NCBI GenBank assembly: GCA_033675545.1
Contig: JAWDGP010002165.1
Span: 532,325-596,324, forward strand
Direction of reading: 5' to 3'
DNA: 64,000 nucleotides
From: Elysia crispata
Lineage: Eukaryota > Mollusca > Gastropoda > Plakobranchidae
The notes beneath the pieces were generated by a model, which had not been told where the DNA came from, did not search any database, and saw nothing but the letters and a program-made list of their open reading frames with translations. The translations under genes were made by a program, and so were the position numbers. Of this stretch, positions 56,419 through 64,000 are shown piece after piece. The stretch's first letter is position 1. Each line of letters opens with the position of its first letter.

Positions 56419-59400
56419 GACAGAAAGATAACATACAGACAGAGAGGCAAACAGAGAGATAGAGAGTCAGACAGAAAGACAACATACAGACAGAGGCAGA
56501 CAAACAGAGAGAGAGAGAGAGGGTGGGAGACAGACAGACAGAGTAGACTGTTTAAAAAAATACAGGTTTAAAAAGTTTTTTTAGAAGTTTACTAAATTTT
56601 GGAGTCCCTACAGTTTAGTTTAACAGTGCTCTACTGCAGCATATCATATTTTGTTTGTTTCTCCATAGAAGTCTAAGTCCCAACCCTTCAAACCATAAGA
56701 ACTCTTGGCGCAGAATATTCTAACTCAACTGACAACAAACTTTTCGTGTCGCAGATAGGTGCAAGGTGAACATATGCACTTTGAGCATGGTAATTTGAAG
56801 AAACTCTGCAAATTCCATGTGTTGAATAATCGAGAGATTGAAGAAATAGAGAAAAAGAGAGGAATTTAAGGAGGGAGGAATACACCTCAACTGGTGAACT
56901 GCTCTTTTACACTTTACTGAATGACATATCTAGCCCCTATCTCCCTTCCCTCCCCCTCCCAATCCTTAAAATATTCAAATATTGCTTTTAAGAATATGAA
57001 AATATATAGTTTCTATTCTTTTTTATACTAGCAGCATATATAAAGCAATAATTCAGCCCAATGGAAATAGCTTTATGCATAAAAATGCAGAACAGAGGCA
57101 TAAAATTTTAATTGTTTGAATCAGCATCCTTCAGGATTCATTTGAATCAAGTACAATGTTAGTGTTAATGTTAACTGCTTAAACTATGCATATACCAAAA
57201 CTGCCAACATTATATCAGATCTGAAGAACTGAACATATATTTTGAGTCAATAAAAAGCCTTGCAACTGAATTGTACTCGCCAATCATTGTATACGAGAAG
57301 GGGAAGGAGGGGGAGAGAGAGATAGAGAATGCCCTTGTAATATCTCAGAGGTAGTGGTGATGCATTTGTCCTTTTTAATTCATCTTTTTTTTTTTTAATT
57401 CCTGCAAGACAAAAAAATTTGCGTGCTTCAATATGACTTATGAGCCATCTAGGCTTTTTTGTGATTTTTTTTCCATGTTCGGATCTTTCGCATTGATTTT
57501 AATTCTAATTTTTGTGTAAGGGCTGAAGAAAACAAGTATACGCATGGTGGGAACACATCCCAATCAAGGAATCTGTGGGATTCAAGATAACCATAACCAT
57601 CACTTTCAATTACATTCCTTCACATTTTTGTGCCTTCTAGACTTTTCATGGCCACTTAAACATAGTATTATATAACGGAACCTAAATACATTTCCTTTAG
57701 GAACCTGTCAAGCATATAAAGCACACAAGGACATGAACTATAAGTATGTAAAGTTTTAATGAAGAAATTTGGGGAGAAGACTTCTTTTCCCGATAATCAG
57801 GGTTTTCCTGATTTCCCTGATATATGAAAAAAGAAAAGCTCAGTGTGTTCAGGCACAGATATGAAAAAACAGAGAGTGATATATATACAGACAACAAGGA
57901 GAAGAAATATGAGAAGGATGAGTTAGGGGAGACTTCCTGTATCTAACAGGAAGTATGCTGAGATCTTTGGGAAAGCTTCTAGGCTTTTTTGATTTTCCGA
58001 TGATGAGAATCAGAAGTTTTTCATCGCCACTCATGTGGGCGCAGTATAGAAAGGTTATCCTTCTTTTGAGCAATGGCCTCAATCGGGAAATCCTCTGTAA
58101 TAAAGTCCCATCTCGTTGGCATTAAAGATGTTGAGAGGTTCAAAGGACTCCATAATTTGTCGCACCTCGTCTTTTTTCCAAATTTGAGCAGCAGCAAAGT
58201 TTGCAACTTGCTTCTCTCCTTGTTCTCTCTTGAAAACAATGTCGTTCTTCTGCTTCCACCGGTAGAACCTGCCATTGGACAGGTTGAACGCCCCACTTTT
58301 GCTTGTTGCAAGCTCAATAGTTTTCTTCTTCACAACATGCCCTGACATTGCAGCACTTAAGCAACCTTCTCGCTCATCCATTATGCCAAAGCACCTCCAA
58401 CATCGTTTTGCTCCTGATCCCGTTTTCTTCTCTTGCCCAAAATGCTTGGCGAGTGCTGCAGCTGTCCTAGCAATTCCTTGCTTTGCTGTACTCTTCTGAC
58501 TTGAGACTTGGATATATTAAATTGATCGGCAACTTTCATTATTGTTCCTCCTGGTGTCTTGAGAGCTTCCAGCACTTTAAATTTGTCATCAATAGACAAG
58601 TCAACTCTTTTCTTCCTAGCCATCTTTTATATCGAGCATTGATCAATGAATGAAACTTACAAATTTAAGCAACCCTTTAATAAAACACGCTTGCCATCAC
58701 AGATATGCACTCGACAACAAATTTTATCAGACAAACAAAAGCAACACGTCTTCTGTTGAAGTGACCATAATGTTTGCATCATCTGGCGGCTAACTCGCAA
58801 CCACAAGATTATTTGTTAAAACAAACACTAGCTCAATAAATATCCACCAGGAATAGAATTGGACCGTGAAGTTCACAACCTAGCAGGTACATCAAGACAC
58901 CCTTTCCCTAGCATGCCTCCTTACCTGAGTTCCATAAAAAGGCCTGATTAATGTCGCCTAAGCCCAGGAAAGCTTATTATTGACCACCTGAGTGTTAATT
59001 CATTCATACCATGTGAGAGTTGCCCACTTCACAGGTAAATATAGCAAACAATCTGCTCTCAACACTTCATTTCCACGACGTAATGTGAAATTTTTTACCG
59101 ATGACATTTCCCGATTTAGCGATGACTTAACATAGTAATAATTCCATTCCTTAAATTCTTTTCTGATTTCACAACAATTTCTGGTTTTACGCTTCCCAAT
59201 CTGGCATGAAATTATCGATACTATCAGCATGAGACGGTAAATATTAATCATTTACAACATGTACTCACTGAAAATAAATTCTCATTTCACCATAAATAAT
59301 CTTTTTTGAAAAACAAAAACAGAAAAGTGAAAAAAAGGGAAGGATGATCTCATTCTTTGCTCAATATCTTACTGAAACAAAGGAAACAGCACAGATTGGC

Positions 59401-62400
59401 TGCTCTGGTACAAAATTTGCTGCATAAACTAAAGTATAAAGCATTGCAGCAATGATTTAAATAAAGAAAAACTGCAATGCAAAATTAATCAATAAAAGAC
59501 AATAATTTAAGTCTAAAAATCCCAAATTTTAGGTCTTGCCATATTTGTACACATAATGTACTGAATGGCAAAATGTTAAATAAAAAAAATCACATCATCA
59601 AAATCATTCCCTGAATGGCTCAAAAAATTATGGCATTCTTCTGCCCTGTGTATTGCTTCATGCATTGCTAAAACTAGGTGTCTCAGATCAACACATTTCA
59701 TGATTAAAAACCCATTGCTAAATCTTGTCGCTTCAGATTAAATTTTTAGAAGGTCAATGAGCGAAAAAAAAAATCCATGACACCCACCTTACTAACTAGC
59801 TCCATATGTGTTTCTGCAATCATTCAACCCTAAAAACAACAAAACAGCTCAGGAAAGAGCTGCAGTTGCAGAAAACATCCCTACAAGTCCTGAAAGAGAC
59901 CTATCTTCCTCAGCCCATGCTGAAAATTTTTTGTTAGTCATCATTCAAGAAGGTTGGAAAAGTAGCATCACAGCCAAAAAAAAAAGAACGCAAAGTAATG
60001 AAACTGACAAAGAGCGCTCGGATGGAATTTTTATTTTGAAATGATAACTGAGGATCCAACACATGAGAATGAACAGTAATTACTCACTCTCTTTAGCCTC
60101 CTCCCACCTGTTTAAGTGGTATACAGAGAGAGCGAATGAAGAGTGCAACATTATTGACATGCTCTCATACATTTGTTCTTTGTGGTTTCAATTTAGTGGA
60201 AATTTTATAGTTTTAAACTTTTTTTTTAGCTTGCTGTGGCATTAAAATCAAATCCCATAAGAGTAAAACAAATAGGTGTGATCAAAAAGCACCATATCAG
60301 AAGTAAGGAAAAGAGATGCAGGCTGTAGAATCAGAGCTAGGTTTGAGACATTTAGGAAGCTATCAACATTTTCAAGGAGACAATTTTTCAAACATATCAC
60401 AATGTATTATTCAACAAGAGCAATGCTTTTCATGACCATGATATGTAAATTGAAACATAAAATGGAATTTGAAAAAAAAAACAACTTTTTTCGTCAAAAA
60501 GATAAGAAAAATGTTGCCTTTAAGCATAACACAACACTTAACAGATTTTTTAGTCTAAATCTGACCCAATAATGCAGCCACATGACTTTTCAAACAAAGC
60601 GCGTTCTCTCCCCACCAGCCCCCCCACCCCCCCCCCAAAAAAATGCAGAAGTCCTATAAACTAGGTATGAAGCAAAATACATAAAACTAATGTTATTCAC
60701 CACCGTTCAATTTGATTGCTCTACTCCTCCAAATTCAGCTGTTCTCACAGGAAATACAATAACTAAAAAAACCACACCAATACTGTCGTATATATACAGA
60801 GGACAATAAAACAAAATCTGATAAAAGTCTCACCATCAGGAAGAAGCACACTGACTACAAACATGGAGAATGCTACAATGAAGATCACCGGCACCTGCAA
60901 GATAAATAGAGAACGCAAAATCATCTGCTCTTAAATTGATCAAATAGGCAAAAAATTGGGTACATTGGTTACCTTAAATGAGCTTTTCCACATACTTGTT
61001 TTCTTGATACGAATTAAAGCGTTTCATACCACTTTTCCATAACATATTGTTCAGAAAATTGTAAAACTTTACATACTGCATCAAATAATGAGAAAAATTA
61101 TGCATATAATTTTTATATATATATATAAATTAACATAGAAAATACTAGAGTCTCAAACTTAAATGCTCAGGTTATGTAGCAAAAGATACTATTGACTGGA
61201 AGCAAGAATAGAGGATCAGAAGATAAAATCACAATTCAAGACTTCATATAAGACAGGCAAGATAAAATACAAAAAAAAAAAATATCTGAGTCACTCTTGA
61301 GTTGGCAAAGCAATGTTAATGACTAACTTTTCTCCATACTGTCTGGAGATGGGCAAGATTCTTTTTAATTATCTAATCATGTCTGTTATTTAAAAAAAAA
61401 ATTATATCAAGTTTATATCCTTGAAATAAAAACATGGATGACAATGGATAATAAAAAGTTCTTCACTGTGTAGTATCCCCTTTTTATTTTTCACTGACTT
61501 AGAGCAGAACATAAGTTCATGAAAATAAAAAAATCAGTGTTTCACCCATCAGTCCTTTGCTACACTTTAAGCATAAAACAGGGCTGAGAATGGTCAGACA
61601 AGAAAAAGTCTGAAAATACCAGCCAACGAGCCGAAGGTGCGAGATTCACCTAGGGGGGTCCGGGGGCATGCCCCCCCTGGAAAATTTTGAAAAACTGAGT
61701 TAAAATTAAGCCATTTAGGCCCCTCTGGCACTGAACTTCCCTTAATTATTGTGTTATATCCTTTGCTTTTTTTGTTGACATGTAAGAAAAAAAATAAGGT
61801 AAACCTAAAACATATCTGGAACAATCTTAGAATATTGAATTGAATTTAATCACTGAAGGTGTCAGACTAGATTTTTTTTTTAACTTTTTTTAGTCAGACG
61901 CCGACCATTAGCGGTTTTGTCACACCATTCCCATTGCCATGGGTTCACAATATTCTACTAACAATGTCTTGACGCCTCGCCATTGTGATGTTCACACGCA
62001 AACGGTTGTGGAAAGACTGAGAAAAGTTGCGCCAAGCTTTGGCAAAAACAAAGAGAAATTCGGCCAATATCGATCGATATTTTCAAAACCGATTAAGAAA
62101 GTAATAACAACAACAATAGATTATCATTAAATGGTATCGATGTTAATCTCGATAATTCCACTTGATCAATACCACCGAACTCTTCCGTGTTGGTTGGTTT
62201 ATGTTTCCGGAAACCAGCCTCGAAATCAAAAAGAAGGCTTCAGAATTTTTGTGCTGCTTTAATTTTTTTTTTTTGGGCGGACGCGATCTTCGTTAGGCGG
62301 ATGGAAATGACAAGTTGGGCGGAAATCCGCCTTTAGACGGAGAATTCTCAGCCCTGATAAAAGCAAGAATAGTTTGCAACAAACTTTTCATCTATATCAA

Positions 62401-63908
62401 TAATAAATAAAAGGAGGCCTCTATTTTGTATCCACTCAAAAGATTAAGGTTCAATATAGTGTTTCTTTCATGGTTGACAACAGAAGCTTTTGTTTTACTC
62501 TCACTATTGAGCTTCTACTGTCGATTAAAAGAAAGAATATATATAATTTATCTTTCATTTCTGTTAGACAACTCACCGCATAGTACTTCCAATCCCTTTC
62601 TAAGTCAAGAGGGGATTTCAATGTAACACCCTCACTCTCCTCAACAGTATAGTTCCCAAGGAAAAGATCAATGGCGTCCTAAAATCAAATATAAAGACAA
62701 TTGTAGTCATGATGAACATCTTGGATTTTTATTCTAAATCAAATATTTTTGTCCATAACTAAATGATCTTAACAAAAGGTTGAAAAAGCTGCCAAAAAAC
62801 CAAAACATCCATATCTATTCTAATCATTTTTAATCTGTTTAAAAAAATATCACCAACGGTTATTCTTTTCCAACTTTTTATCAATATAAAATTTCATAAA
62901 GGGTTTATTTATTTATTTGTATTTAAAAAAAAACATTGAATAAATGTTTGACCTGGCGATTTCCATCTAGAAAATTGTTCTTGATATAGCGTAAGGCTGA
63001 GTTGTAACCATCTTGCAAAGCTCCTGATGTTGTTCGCTTCCCTGTCCTGATCATTGAAGAAAAAGGTTAAAAGAAAAAAAATCAATGATGCTTATTTAAA
63101 TCACTCTTACATTTGATGTGATAAAAAGTGGTCTATTTTGAAACAGGAAAAGATCTGCACAAATAAAGGTGTGTGATGAATTGATGATTTTCATTAAAAA
63201 AAAAACAAACACATCATTACTTTTGCAATTTTTTTTGTAAATCACCATTATAATAGATGTAGTATTTGGTACTTTCAGCAAAAAAGTTATTATACAAATT
63301 CTTTAAATTATTAGCATAATACAGACCCAATTCTTTTTAAATTATTAACAATGCAAGAATTATCTTCAGATTATTTTAAATCTATGAAATCTTTTTTCTT
63401 CAACCTTGAACATAACTTTAATCTTATTTTGCATACACTGAAAAAAGCTAACTTCTTTATAATCTTTTACCTCATATTTTTGTGCAGATTCAGGATGATA
63501 ATAAGTGCTTATTGTGATTAAAAACTTGCATTTTTCTCTTGAGAGACAAGAACTCTAGTTACTGAGCTACATGGTGTGCTCTCTGCCATTTAAATCAATA
63601 TTGAGTTTCATTTTGAATGAATAAGCTGATTCTTCCTCACATATGTTGGCAAACATTCTTATAACCAAAAAAATAGTTTCAGAGACTACAGAAAATACAT
63701 GGAAAAAAATTGGCATATTATTTCCTTTTCAAAGAAATGACAGAATGGCCAGTTTTAAGAAAAACCCATAATATATAGTCTACTATAGCAAAAATTGTAA
63801 AAGAAAATACTTCCATACAAAAAGAAAAGCTGTACCTTGTAAAGTCAGTTTTAAGAGCTCCTGTGCCAGCATACTCTTTAGAGATGGCATCAGCATTATC
63901 AGCCCATA
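55090..63908 (-). CDS. SACM1L: SACM1L orthologue, phosphatidylinositol-4-phosphate phosphatase SAC1, 3' part (five exons; 5' part off right edge)
   Basis: SAC1 dephosphorylates PI4P in ER/Golgi membranes. Exons: 63908-63836, 63046-62953, 62678-62577, 60894-60834 and 55228-55090. They read [10 protein letters not shown]...[11 protein letters not shown] | [25 protein letters not shown]...GNRQ | [14 protein letters not shown]...RDWKYYA | [20 protein letters not shown] | last membrane helix and tail ([11 protein letters not shown]..., [15 protein letters not shown]-stop). These match the human C-terminus closely, including two membrane helices. Phases agree at the first three junctions. The catalytic CX5R loop lies upstream, outside the window. 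Oddity: the last exon has two extra bases (see its entry). Intron 60833-55229 holds a Tigger fragment and microsatellites; intron 62576-60895 holds a MITE. Confidence 0.92.
56220..56545. repeat. GA and CAGA microsatellite tract
   Basis: Pure GA at 56342-56394, pure GACA at 56391-56418, surrounded by imperfect CAGA repeats. In the large SACM1L intron. Confidence 0.93.
57850..58623 (-). pseudogene. pogo/Tigger-type transposase, N-terminal and core fragment
   Basis: From ATG 58623: [26 protein letters not shown] and [15 protein letters not shown] form the first CENP-B-type HTH. In a second frame, LSGHVV-like and [18 protein letters not shown] match the second DNA-binding domain, and [15 protein letters not shown] holds the first catalytic position (Asp expected in FNADETGL; here Asn-Glu context, so possibly lost). 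A third frame gives [21 protein letters not shown], the next core strand. At least two frame changes and the missing C-terminus make it dead. No terminal repeats found. Confidence 0.82.
58680..60833. other. SACM1L intron sequence without recognised features
   Basis: AT-rich intronic DNA; short open stretches at 59808-60044 and 60063-60245 have no family feature. Confidence 0.5.
60834..60894 (-). CDS. SACM1L: SACM1L exon, first membrane helix
   Basis: 61 nt, acceptor TTTATCTTGCAG, donor GATG|gtgaga. It encodes [20 protein letters not shown] and leaves in phase 1. Confidence 0.9.
61579..62356. mobile_element. 778-bp MITE with CAGGGCTGAGAAT ends and 6-bp target duplication
   Basis: The left end CAGGGCTGAGAAT and the right end ATTCTCAGCCCTG are perfect 13-base inverted repeats. 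ATAAAA flanks both sides (61573-61578 and 62357-62362). It includes the GC-rich block GGGGGGTCCGGGGGCATGCC. No transposase is readable. The CAG start resembles hAT or P ends; a 6-base duplication is short for both. It lies inside a SACM1L intron. Confidence 0.8.
62577..62678 (-). CDS. SACM1L: SACM1L exon ([10 protein letters not shown]...DWKYYA)
   Basis: 102 nt, phase 0 at both ends, strong gtgagt donor. Confidence 0.93.
62953..63046 (-). CDS. SACM1L: SACM1L exon (TGKRT...IKNNF...NRQ)
   Basis: 94 nt, acceptor TTCAATGATCAG, donor CGCCAG|gtcaaa, ending phase 0. Confidence 0.9.
63836..63908 (-). CDS. SACM1L: SACM1L exon ([11 protein letters not shown])
   Basis: 73 nt, acceptor ATGCCTCTAG, donor ACAAG|gtacag. 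It enters in phase 1 (Val split) and leaves in phase 2. Confidence 0.9.
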
Positions 63909-64000
63909 CTAGAGGCATAAAGACATAAAATAATAAGTTGGTAGTGCTGGAAGAGCAAGGCTTTTTTATCCCCTCGGTAATTTCTTCTTCCCTTGTCAAA

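Noticed and set aside
56069-56503. 144-codon minus-strand frame rich in Leu, Ser and Cys
   Set aside because: Arises from GA and CAGA repeats inside a SACM1L intron.
63541-63595. tRNA-like A box (TGTAGCTCAGTAAC) on the minus strand
   Set aside because: No convincing B box or cloverleaf; too weak even for a SINE call.

Overview
The window reads as AT-rich nuclear DNA of an invertebrate animal, most likely a gastropod mollusc or a close spiralian relative. The reasons are spliced, clearly metazoan single-copy genes, a dense load of DNA transposons and LINE/SINE fragments, Ty3/Gypsy elements of the CsRn1 type, and a strand-symmetric CTAGAT repeat scattered throughout. The link from that repeat to gastropods is an impression, not proof.

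Host genes, left to right. (1) POMGNT2, minus strand, one long open frame (887 codons visible) running off the left edge: the O-mannosyl glycan GlcNAc-transferase acting on dystroglycan. (2) TMEM70, plus strand, one coding exon at 8318-9154: a mitochondrial inner-membrane assembly factor. (3) TMEM170, minus strand, three coding exons (20369-20273, 16271-16101, 14619-14489) giving a complete 132-residue four-helix ER membrane protein. (4) An unrecognised plus-strand gene at about 44.8-47.6 kb with a conserved-looking N-terminal domain, basic nuclear-type signals and an acidic C-terminus. (5) The 3' part of SACM1L, minus strand, five exons from 63908 to 55090: the ER/Golgi phosphoinositide phosphatase. 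Its last exon carries an apparent 2-base frame disruption. The genes belong to unrelated pathways and share only a membrane theme; nothing suggests an operon or functional cluster.

Repeats dominate the middle. A Tc1-type transposase tail lies at 23.5-23.8 kb. A 1.65-kb IS630/Tc1-like transposon with a DD32E-spaced transposase, TA target duplications and unusual arrays of short subterminal repeats fills 24710-26367. A LINE 3' fragment follows at 26.6-27.3 kb. Two nearly identical CsRn1-type Gypsy copies then lie head to tail and share a central LTR (27455-36425, minus strand). A 4-kb element with inverted ends and palindrome-rich arms (36803-40846) comes next. Smaller MITE-like elements, a pogo/Tigger transposase fragment, a SINE-like unit and long GA, AT and CAGA microsatellites occupy introns and spacers.

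Limits: exon calls come from reading splice consensus and recalled family sequences, without alignment or transcript data. 5' UTR exons are mostly unresolved. Short open frames in AT-rich or microsatellite DNA were judged spurious.
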